A stretch of DNA of 9,674 nt from Candidatus Eiseniibacteriota bacterium (lineage in GTDB: Bacteria; Joyebacterota; Joyebacteria; Joyebacterales; Joyebacteraceae). How positions within the stretch are numbered: the first letter of the stretch is position 1; the number at the start of each line of letters is the position of its first letter. The translations under genes were made by a program, and so were the position numbers. This document shows positions 1 to 5,098 of the stretch, in pieces. Location of the stretch: assembly GCA_030609605.1 (NCBI GenBank), contig JAUWBY010000068.1, positions 1 through 9,674 on the forward strand. The letters are read 5' to 3'. A model generated the notes under the pieces. The model had not been told where the DNA came from, made no database searches, and saw nothing but the letters and a program-made list of their open reading frames with translations.

Positions 1-147
1 AAGGTGATTCTGCCGGCGCGCGTTGCAGTGACCGGTAGGAAGGTAAGCCCGGGGTTCTTCGAGACGCTTTCCCTCCTCGGTCGCGAGAAGGTGCTCGCCA
101 GGCTCAAGTCCGCAAGCGAACTGGCAGCGACACTGACAACCGAATAG
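1..147 (+). CDS. gltX: Glutamyl-tRNA synthetase, C-terminal end (partial)
   Basis: Only the last 48 codons and the TAG stop are present; the gene enters from the left edge. The peptide contains RVAVTGRKVSPGFFETLSLLG followed by a short helix rich in Lys, Arg and Leu. This is the usual C-terminal anticodon-binding end of bacterial GluRS (class I), where an 'R.A.TG...SPGLFE.L..LG' stretch precedes the stop. GluRS charges tRNA with glutamate in the cytoplasm. The stop lies four bases before a tRNA-Gln, which is followed by a tRNA-Glu, so the enzyme gene and two possible substrates appear co-transcribed. The catalytic domain (HIGH and KMSKS motifs) is outside the window. Identification rests on this short tail and on context, but the match is distinctive. 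Confidence 0.88.
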   Translation, partial: KVILPARVAVTGRKVSPGFFETLSLLGREKVLARLKSASELAATLTTE

Positions 148-151
148 CTTC

Positions 152-225
152 TGGGGAGTCGTCTAGTGGCAGGACAGCGGACTCTGGATCCGCCGGCGGA
201 GGTTCGACCCCTCCCTCCCCAACCA
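152..225 (+). tRNA. tRNA-Gln (anticodon CUG)
   Basis: A full cloverleaf folds by eye. Acceptor TGGGGAG (152-158) pairs with CTCCCCA (215-221), followed by discriminator A and an encoded CCA (223-225). The anticodon stem GCGGA (177-181) pairs with TCCGC (189-193) around the loop CTCTGGA, giving anticodon CTG at 184-186, which reads CAG. The T arm is GGAGG-TTCGACC-CCTCC. The U1-A72 first pair is the usual bacterial tRNA-Gln feature and a known recognition element for GatCAB amidation of Glu-tRNA-Gln. It starts four bases after the gltX stop, so it is probably processed from the gltX transcript. Confidence 0.97.
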
Positions 226-233
226 TAGATCGT

Positions 234-308
234 GGCGCCATCGTCTAGTGGTTAGGACGCCGGCCTCTCAAGCCGGTAACACGGGTTCGATCCCCGTTGG
301 CGCTACCA
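234..308 (+). tRNA. tRNA-Glu (anticodon CUC)
   Basis: The cloverleaf has acceptor GGCGCCA (234-240) with TGGCGCT (298-304), discriminator A and an encoded CCA (306-308). Anticodon stem CCGGC (260-264) pairs with GCCGG (272-276) around CTCTCAA, giving anticodon CTC at 267-269, which reads GAG. The T arm is ACGGG-TTCGATC-CCCGT. It lies eight bases after tRNA-Gln and shares the D-arm stretch TCGTCTAGTGG with it. One oddity is that the first acceptor pair is a G1-U72 wobble rather than G-C, with all other stem pairs regular. Confidence 0.97.
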
Positions 309-314
309 ACAAAG

Positions 315-347
315 AGAGAGCGGAGCGCATGTGGCGCTCCGCTCTCT
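315..347. terminator. Bidirectional hairpin terminator between tRNA-Glu and the H1-like gene
   Basis: A perfect 14-bp stem, AGAGAGCGGAGCGC (315-328) with its complement at 334-347, encloses a five-base loop. Only pyrimidine-rich runs follow (TTCTCT on the plus strand, CTCTTTGTT on the minus strand), so the U-tracts are imperfect. It begins seven bases after the tRNA-Glu CCA and lies between two convergent units. It could therefore end both the gltX-tRNA transcript and the minus-strand lysine-rich gene, or act partly as a 3' processing or stabilising hairpin. Confidence 0.8.
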
Positions 348-375
348 TTCTCTATCTCCGTCTGGAAGGTTCTCG

Positions 376-642
376 CTACCTCTTCTTGCGGACGACCTTC
401 CTCTTGGCCGGCTTCTTCTTCGCAACCTTCTTCTTCGCCGGCTTCCTCTTCTTCACTACCTTCTTCTTGGCAACCTTCTTCTTGGCCGGCTTCTTCTTCG
501 CAACCTTCTTCTTCGCGACCTTCTTCTTGACGACCTTCCTCTTCACAACCTTCTTCTTCGCCGGCTTCTTCTTCGCAACCTTCTTCTTCACGACCTTCTT
601 CTTCTTCGCCGGCTTCTTCTTCGCAACCTTCTTCACCGCCAT
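376..642 (-). CDS. Histone H1-like lysine-rich repeat protein (88 aa)
   Basis: The 88-residue product begins MAVKKVAKKKPAKKK and is almost wholly Lys, Ala, Val, Pro and Arg. It runs as about 17 five-residue units of the type [VP]-[AV]-K-K-K, ending with Arg-richer units (KRKVVRKKR). There is no globular domain, signal peptide or membrane segment. Such tails resemble eukaryotic H1 and the C-terminal tails of bacterial H1-like proteins (AlgP, Hc1/Hc2, mycobacterial HupB). Here the tail stands alone, so binding to DNA or RNA by charge is the likely role, by inference. The ATG at 642 is chosen because a perfect AGGAGG lies ten bases upstream (653-658, minus strand); the reading frame stays open farther upstream but without repeats. 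At DNA level the gene is a run of near-identical 15-base units on a CTT/GAA-rich strand, prone to slippage. It converges on the tRNA terminator. Confidence 0.88.
   Translation of the reverse strand: MAVKKVAKKKPAKKKKVVKKKVAKKKPAKKKVVKRKVVKKKVAKKKVAKKKPAKKKVAKKKVVKKRKPAKKKVAKKKPAKRKVVRKKR
394..636. repeat. Degenerate 15-bp tandem repeat inside the H1-like gene
   Basis: On the plus strand the units alternate between forms such as AACCTTCTTCTTCGC and GGCTTCTTCTTCGC, each coding for one [VP][AV]KKK pentapeptide on the minus strand. The two spellings (Val-Ala or Val-Val versus Pro-Ala units) mix through the array rather than forming blocks. That suggests shuffling by unequal recombination or slippage. 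This is a coding repeat, not a satellite or CRISPR. Confidence 0.8.
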
Positions 643-1132
643 AGGTCCTTCACCTCCTTGATCCCAGTCCGCGCCCATTCGCGGAGGGACAATCTGGCCG
701 ACCTGGCTTCCTCTCGCGTCCGCCACGCGCGCCCTTGGTCCGGAACGCACCGGCGTCCACAACTCGTTGACGGTCACCCGTGCGATGGAACCTGAAGTGC
801 GCCCAACCAGATTACAAGAGCGCGTCCACGGAACCGTCAACACCAACAGTCAACAAGTGACAAAGAACTCAAGAGAACGGAAACATCACTCATCGGTCAC
901 ATATAGGATGGTGTTTCGGAAGTGTCAAGCGAAAAGTGCGTGCGGCGTCCGCGACCAGCGCGGTCAGAAGTTGTGCGACGGATGATGTCGACTGCGATGA
1001 TCGTGTCGAAGTGCATCTCGATCGCTCTCATCCGCGTCGCGCAGGATTCAAAGCGAACCGAGTTGTGAAAGCGCAAATGCAGAAGCGACAATCGAATCAC
1101 ACCGACCGAAGTTGAAGTCAACGAGCCGGACA
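643..1132. other. 490-base intergenic region without a convincing gene
   Basis: This stretch separates the H1-like gene from the stop of the beta-CASP RNase gene, both on the minus strand. The short open frames here lack a good start with a ribosome site and give no recognisable protein. A likely minus-strand promoter for the H1-like gene lies at 811-840. A small GC hairpin, CCGCG-ACCAG-CGCGG (949-963), has no T-run and is not a convincing terminator. I see no tRNA or known RNA motif. The length leaves room for an undetected small RNA or a long leader for the H1-like gene. Confidence 0.5.
811..840 (-). promoter_or_regulatory. Candidate sigma70-type promoter for the H1-like gene
   Basis: Read on the minus strand, TTGACG (840 to 835) and TGTAAT (816 to 811) each match the -35 and -10 consensus at five of six bases, with an 18-base spacer. 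Transcription would start near 804, giving a leader of about 160 bases before the ATG at 642. This is a pattern match only; a second TTGACT at 853-848 has no matching -10 box. Confidence 0.45.
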
Positions 1133-2524
1133 TCACAGTTGAATCGTCTCACCGTCAATCGGGACCGAGACGTTTGCGAACCCACTCGCCGTGAGGTTGT
1201 GTCCGAACGCAACAGCTTGATCCTCACTTCCATGAACAACGATGATGCGTCTGGGAGGTCGCGTCATCCCCTCTGCAAATGCGAGCAGCTCATCACGATC
1301 CGCGTGTGCACTGAACTCATCGAAGACCTTGACCCGAGCCTTCAATGGGTACTCCTGCCCGAAGATCCTCACGACCCGAGTCCCTTCCGCGATGCGTCTG
1401 CCAAGTGTATGCTCCGCCTGGTAGCCGATGATCAGGACCGCATTCTTGCGGCGAGTGATATTGTTCTTGAGGTGGTGGAGTATCCGGCCCGCCTCGCACA
1501 TTCCGGAGGCCGAGACGATCATCATGGGACCTGGGCGTCTGTTGAGTTTCTTGGAATCGCTGGCTTCCATGACGTACTGAACGCGCGAGAAACCGAGTGG
1601 GGCGTCCCCCCTGCCTATCAGCGCCTTCATCTCAGCATCGAAGCACTCAGCGTGCTTGCGGAAGACCGCCGTCGCGCGAACCGCCATCGGGCTGTCCACG
1701 TAGATCGGGAACTCAGGAATCCTTCCGGCTCGCATGAGTTCATGAACACAGTAGAGTATCCTCTGCGTCCGCCCCACGGCGAACGATGGCACTATGATCT
1801 TCCCACGCCGCCGAACAGCGTCAGAGATGAACCGTGCCAACTCGTCGTTCACGTGATCCATCGAACTGTGTGTGCGTGAGCCGTACGTGCTCTCCGTGAT
1901 CAGAACGTCGGCTGAAGAGACCCGATATGGATCCTTCAGAATCGGCACATCCTTCCGGCCAAGATCTCCTGTGAACACCACCTTCCGAGAACAACCTCTC
2001 TCACGCGCATCGATCTCGAGAAGCGCCGACCCGAGTATGTGTCCGGCCTCGCGCCACGTGACCGTAACACCCCGAGCGACTCTTGTCGGAACGTCGTAGT
2101 CAACACCGCAGAAATGCTCAAGCGCTTTCTCGACATCGTCAACAGTGTAGATGGGGTGGAGCACAGATTCCCCGCGCTTCTTCCTGCGCTTGTTGAGATA
2201 CGAAAGGTCGTGGCTCTGCACGTACGCGGAATCTCGCAACATGATGTCGCAGAGATCGACTGTTGCATGTGTGGCGAAGATCTTCCCTGTGAATCCATGC
2301 TTGACCAGTGTTGGGATGCTGCCGCAATGATCGACGTGAGCGTGCGAGAGCAGAAGAACACCGATCGAGGCTGGATCGAACGGAAGATTCCTGTTGCGGC
2401 GCTCACTCTCTGCTCTTCTTCCCTGAAAGAGTCCGCAGTCGAGCAGAATACGAGTTCCACCCACCGACAGCACATGCTTCGAACCGGTAACATTTCTCGC
2501 GGCGCCGTGAGCAGTGAATTTCAT
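1133..2524 (-). CDS. Beta-CASP metallo-beta-lactamase-fold ribonuclease (CPSF/YSH1-like)
   Basis: The product has 463 residues, the normal length for stand-alone bacterial and archaeal beta-CASP RNases of the COG1236 type (the Thermus TTHA0252 group). The MBL core shows the zinc motif HAHVDH (residues 61-66), then GHILGS (His162) and FTGDLGR (Asp187). The beta-CASP motifs follow: Glu211 in ESTYG (motif A), His407 in FSAHADR (motif B) and His431 in VVHGSED (motif C). All the expected metal ligands are therefore present, which predicts an active cytoplasmic two-zinc enzyme that cuts or trims RNA. The ATG at 2524 is preceded by AAGAGGA on the minus strand, with rather tight spacing. It has no operon partner: the H1-like gene is about 490 bases downstream, and the thiamine operon starts divergently upstream. 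No obvious terminator follows the stop. Its RNA targets cannot be read from the sequence. Confidence 0.92.
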   Translation of the reverse strand: MKFTAHGAARNVTGSKHVLSVGGTRILLDCGLFQGRRAESERRNRNLPFDPASIGVLLLSHAHVDHCGSIPTLVKHGFTGKIFATHATVDLCDIMLRDSAYVQSHDLSYLNKRRKKRGESVLHPIYTVDDVEKALEHFCGVDYDVPTRVARGVTVTWREAGHILGSALLEIDARERGCSRKVVFTGDLGRKDVPILKDPYRVSSADVLITESTYGSRTHSSMDHVNDELARFISDAVRRRGKIIVPSFAVGRTQRILYCVHELMRAGRIPEFPIYVDSPMAVRATAVFRKHAECFDAEMKALIGRGDAPLGFSRVQYVMEASDSKKLNRRPGPMMIVSASGMCEAGRILHHLKNNITRRKNAVLIIGYQAEHTLGRRIAEGTRVVRIFGQEYPLKARVKVFDEFSAHADRDELLAFAEGMTRPPRRIIVVHGSEDQAVAFGHNLTASGFANVSVPIDGETIQL

Positions 2525-2594
2525 GTGTCCTCTTCAGCTCGAGTCAGAAGTCCACATCTGTAGAAACAGCGGAACCCCGATGATCTAGCACACC

Positions 2595-2635
2595 GTGTCG
2601 GTCGCAAAGACGGCGGGTACATGATTGACCGACAC
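2595..2635. repeat. 9-bp inverted repeat over the thi operon promoter
   Basis: GTGTCGGTC (2595-2603) and GACCGACAC (2627-2635) are perfect inverted copies separated by 23 bases. The right arm covers most of the candidate -35 box TTGACC (2625-2630). It could be a regulator binding site serving the divergent beta-CASP and thi4 transcripts. As an RNA hairpin it would lie upstream of the predicted thi start, so an operator is more likely than a terminator. No known regulator is identified. Confidence 0.5.
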
Positions 2636-2653
2636 CGAACCATGTGGTAGATT
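2625..2653 (+). promoter_or_regulatory. Candidate promoter of the thiamine operon
   Basis: TTGACC (2625-2630) matches five of six -35 bases. After a 17-base spacer, TAGATT (2648-2653) matches four of six -10 bases, with the AT-rich stretch ATTATAC just beyond. Transcription would start near 2660, about 55 bases before the riboswitch aptamer and 245 before the thi4 start codon. Position and spacing fit well, but this is by inspection only. Confidence 0.55.
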
Positions 2654-2713
2654 ATACGAAGTCACATAGTCGCTCAAGCATCGGATTCGAGTGTGGGCGA
2701 GAAGAGATGCGCC

Positions 2714-2800
2714 GAGATCGTTGGGGGAGGCCGGAAAGAGGCCTGAGAGAAACGACCCTTCGGACCTGAACTGGGCAATGCCAGCGTAGGGAAACGACTC
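2714..2800 (+). promoter_or_regulatory. TPP riboswitch (THI box)
   Basis: The conserved THI-box core is clear. GGGGG (2723-2727) pairs toward ACCC (2755-2758) as P2. A short P3 (GGCC 2729-2732 with GGCC 2740-2743) precedes the invariant CTGAGA (2743-2748). ACCTGAACTGG (2764-2774), the loop GCAATG and CCAGCGTAGGG (2781-2791) form P4 and P5. P1 forms from GAG-A-TCGTT (2714-2722, one bulged A) with AACGACTC (2793-2800). TPP binding to this fold normally lowers expression of the genes after it. It stands 105 bases before thi4 and lies on the same strand as thi4, thiE and three further genes, which fits end-product control of the whole unit. Confidence 0.96.
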
Positions 2801-2816
2801 GGGAGAACGCGAATGC

Positions 2817-2858
2817 CGCGGGGCTCCCCTGTCTGGGACAAGGGTCCCGCGTTTCCTT
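2817..2858 (+). terminator. Candidate expression-platform hairpin after the TPP aptamer
   Basis: CGCGGGGCTC (2817-2826) pairs with GGGTCCCGCG (2842-2851) as a 10-bp stem with two wobbles. The loop carries a second short stem, TGTC with GACA, and the sequence continues GTTTCCTT. This could be a riboswitch-controlled intrinsic terminator, although the U-run is broken. Competing pairs are possible: AACGCG (2806-2811) with CGCGTT (2848-2853), and GGGAG (2801-2805) with CTCCC (2824-2828). CTCCC could also pair with the thi4 ribosome site GGGAG (2895-2899), so control of translation is an alternative. Confidence 0.5.
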
Positions 2859-2905
2859 GCTGCTCGGCTGTCGACGACAACTGTAAGAAAGCACGGGAGA
2901 GAATC

Positions 2906-3694
2906 ATGATCAGTGATGTCGCCGTTACGAGAGCTATATCACAGCGGTTCTTCGAGAAATTCTCGGAGTCGCTGGAACTGGATGTGGCCATTGTGGGAGC
3001 CGGACCGGCTGGGCTCGTTGCCGGCAGATACCTGGCTGAGACCGGAAAGAACGTCGCTCTCTTCGAAAGCAAACTGTCAACCGGCGGCGGCATCTGGGGC
3101 GGAGGAATGCTCTTCAACGAGATTGTGGTCCGGAAGGACGCCCTACCGATCATGGACGACTTCGGAATAGACTACCGTGCCCACGACGAGGGATACTACA
3201 CGGCGGACGCGGTGCAGACTGCCGCGGCTCTCGCGTACGGCGCAAGCAAGGCAGGGCTCAAGATCTTCAACACGTGCAAGGTCGAGGACGTCATCTTCTC
3301 ACGCGACCGCATCTCAGGCGTGGTCATCCTCTGGAGCCCCGTCACCGCGGCCGGACTTCACGTTGACCCGCTGTCGATTTCTGCGCAGGTTGTGCTGGAT
3401 GCCACCGGCCATGATTCGGACATCGTTCATGTCACCGTCAGGAAGATGGGTATCAGACTCGCGACGGAGACCGGAGGCATTGTAGGCGAGAAGAGCATGT
3501 GGGCCGAGAACGGCGAGAAGACCGTCGTCGAGAAAACCGGCGAGGTCTTCCCCGGGCTCTATGTGGCCGGCATGGCCGCGGCGGCGGTCCACGGCGGTTA
3601 CAGGATGGGTCCCATTTTCGGAGGTATGCTTCTCTCGGGCCGAAAGGTGGCGAGGCAGATCCTCGCCGAGCTGGACGACCGCAGCACGCCCTGA
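2906..3694 (+). CDS. thi4: Thi4-type thiazole synthase, non-suicidal His variant
   Basis: The product has 262 residues, the length of archaeal and anaerobe Thi4 proteins. It opens with an FAD/NAD-type Rossmann loop, VAIVGAGPAGL (residues 27-37), then shows GGGIWGGGM (60-68), ATGHD (166-170), GLYVAGMAA (217-225) and HGGYRMGPIFGGML (229-242), all typical of the Thi4 family. These enzymes make the thiazole phosphate moiety of thiamine from NAD and glycine. In yeast a Cys gives up its sulfur; here the matching position appears to be His175 (in DIVHVTVRK), as in the Methanocaldococcus jannaschii enzyme, which uses free sulfide with Fe(II) and turns over repeatedly. That predicts a sulfide-dependent, oxygen-sensitive catalyst. 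The ATG at 2906 is preferred because GGGAGAG lies just upstream and family homology begins there; an in-frame ATG at 2813 lies inside the leader hairpin region. First gene after the TPP riboswitch; thiE follows 40 bases later. Confidence 0.93.
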   Translation: MISDVAVTRAISQRFFEKFSESLELDVAIVGAGPAGLVAGRYLAETGKNVALFESKLSTGGGIWGGGMLFNEIVVRKDALPIMDDFGIDYRAHDEGYYTADAVQTAAALAYGASKAGLKIFNTCKVEDVIFSRDRISGVVILWSPVTAAGLHVDPLSISAQVVLDATGHDSDIVHVTVRKMGIRLATETGGIVGEKSMWAENGEKTVVEKTGEVFPGLYVAGMAAAAVHGGYRMGPIFGGMLLSGRKVARQILAELDDRSTP

Positions 3695-3734
3695 TATCTC
3701 GGCACACCTACACGCAGCATCAAGGGAGCCGGCC

Positions 3735-4403
3735 ATGAGTTGGGATGACGGCAGCCTCTGCAGCAGACTCACAGGAAGCGGGCTCTACCTCGTTATCACA
3801 GCCCCGAACGTGCCGCACATCGAGCTCGCGCGCGCGGCCGTCAAACGTGGTGTCCCGGTCATCCAACTCAGAGAGAAGGAGCTTCCGGACCCTGAGCTGC
3901 TGGAGCTCGCACGGGCACTGAGAAACGTGACTGAGGGAACCGGGACAAGGTTTATCATCAACGATCGCCCCGACATCGCCGCGGCTGTGCGCGCGGACGG
4001 TGTCCACGTCGGGAAGCAAGACGCCAACGCTGCCGTTGCCCGAGAGATTGTGGGACCGCACGCGATAGTCGGGCTCTCCGTGAACACAGTTGCCGACGCG
4101 ATCGCAGCAGGAGTGGATGTGGACTACTTCGGAGTGGGACCGGTGTTTCCAACCGATACGAAGCAGGATGCCGATGACCCGGTTGGAGCCGGCAGGATAA
4201 CCGACATCTCGAGGGCCGTGCCCGGCGTTCCGATAGTTGCCATAGGTGGGCTGAAGCCTGGAAATATAGCAGCAGTGATGGCGGCTGGAGCAAGGTTCGC
4301 GGCCATCGTGTCCGCCATCTGTTTCACAGATGACCCCGTCGCCGCAATCGACATTGTGCAGAACGCCCTCGCGACGAACGCTAAGCATTCATCACGAGGG
4401 TAG
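3735..4403 (+). CDS. thiE: Thiamine-phosphate synthase
   Basis: The product has 222 residues and is a TIM-barrel enzyme that joins HMP pyrophosphate to thiazole phosphate, giving thiamine phosphate and pyrophosphate. Family motifs run in order: QLREKE (44-49), FIINDRPDIA (73-82), ADGVHVGKQD (87-96), VGLSV (112-116), DYFGVGPVFPTDTK (130-143), VAIGGL (168-173) and IVSAI (191-195). The pyrophosphate- and Mg-binding Asp, Lys and Arg residues expected in ThiE are present. The ATG at 3735 has AAGGGAG (3722-3728) at good spacing. Length is usual for the family. It lies between thi4, its thiazole supplier, and a Nudix gene on the same strand; the other substrate would come from ThiD, encoded on the opposite strand at 8739-9557. 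Confidence 0.96.
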   Translation: MSWDDGSLCSRLTGSGLYLVITAPNVPHIELARAAVKRGVPVIQLREKELPDPELLELARALRNVTEGTGTRFIINDRPDIAAAVRADGVHVGKQDANAAVAREIVGPHAIVGLSVNTVADAIAAGVDVDYFGVGPVFPTDTKQDADDPVGAGRITDISRAVPGVPIVAIGGLKPGNIAAVMAAGARFAAIVSAICFTDDPVAAIDIVQNALATNAKHSSRG

Positions 4404-4466
4404 AAGACCTGGTGGTCCCGGCACAAGGGAAACCGGCCGCTACCGTGACACGCAGGAGGCCTGCAA

Positions 4467-4994
4467 ATCGCCTACGACATTGACGGGCAGAACAATCACG
4501 AGAATCTCAAGTACTGTCCGCGCTGCGGAACACTCTTGGTCGTGAGAGAAACGCGCGGACACCCGAGACCCATGTGCCCCGACTGCAGCTACATCCTCTA
4601 TCTGAATCCCGCGCCGGTCACTGCCGTCATCATCGAGCGCGATGGCGCCGTTCTGCTCGTCAGACGCAAGTACCCACCGGGCGAAGGACTCTGGTGCCTC
4701 CCCACTGGGTTCATCGAGCAGGGAGAGACACCGGCGAAGAGCGCGGTGCGTGAAGTCGAGGAGGAGACCGGGCTCCTGATCGAAATCAGCTGCTTGTTCG
4801 ATTCCTGGTCAAGCAGTGAGGATCCGAGGACTCCCATCGTTTGTTTCGCCTTCACGGCACATATTCTAGGGGGTACGCTTGCCGCGGGTGACGACGCCGT
4901 GGACGCTCGTTTCTTCACGTCCGCTGATCTGCCGGACGACATCGCATTCGCGAGTCACCGCGTCACACTCGAGAGATACCTGAAGACAAGATAA
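4467..4994 (+). CDS. Zinc-ribbon Nudix hydrolase with a non-standard start
   Basis: The Nudix box is perfect: G-FIEQG-E-TPAKSAV-REVEEETGL, fitting GX5EX7REUXEEXGU and predicting Mg-dependent cleavage of a nucleoside or other diphosphate. It is preceded by a zinc ribbon, CPRC (4515-4526) and CPDC (4575-4586), as in NADH pyrophosphatase-like and COG1051 proteins. No ATG or GTG lies between the in-frame stop at 4446 and CPRC. The first ordinary start, TTG at 4536, would cut off the first Cys pair. A perfect AGGAGG (4454-4459) stands seven bases before ATC at 4467, which I take as the likely start (175 residues); ATT at 4479 is another option. Its substrate is unknown. Within a TPP-controlled unit, hydrolysis of HMP-PP, TPP or damaged thiamine pyrophosphates is plausible: E. 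coli NudJ acts on HMP-PP, and some plant and yeast Nudix enzymes act on oxidised TPP. That part is inference. Confidence 0.85.
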   Translation: MAYDIDGQNNHENLKYCPRCGTLLVVRETRGHPRPMCPDCSYILYLNPAPVTAVIIERDGAVLLVRRKYPPGEGLWCLPTGFIEQGETPAKSAVREVEEETGLLIEISCLFDSWSSSEDPRTPIVCFAFTAHILGGTLAAGDDAVDARFFTSADLPDDIAFASHRVTLERYLKTR

Positions 4995-5098
4995 CTCCCA
5001 TCCCAGGAGATCTCGCGCGGCGACCGCCGCCGGAGCAAACGAGGGTCTTGTGATCTTGATCCAGACACGTGAGCACGAACAGGAAGGACCGGCAAGAA

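Noticed and set aside
394..636. Repeated units resembling a CRISPR or satellite array
   Set aside because: There are no unique spacers of constant length; the 15-base units are continuous codons for a lysine-rich protein.
248..661. Plus-strand frame giving a Phe-rich, membrane-like protein
   Set aside because: It is the antisense of the lysine-repeat gene: Lys codons on the minus strand read as Phe and Leu here. It also starts inside tRNA-Glu and has no ribosome site.
1112..1879. 255-residue plus-strand open frame
   Set aside because: It is opposite the beta-CASP RNase gene, whose metal motifs are intact. The plus-strand product has no recognisable motif and no ribosome site.
2813..2905. 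N-terminal extension of Thi4 from ATG 2813
   Set aside because: It would translate the riboswitch expression platform, has no good ribosome site and adds residues unlike Thi4; ATG 2906 has GGGAGAG in place.
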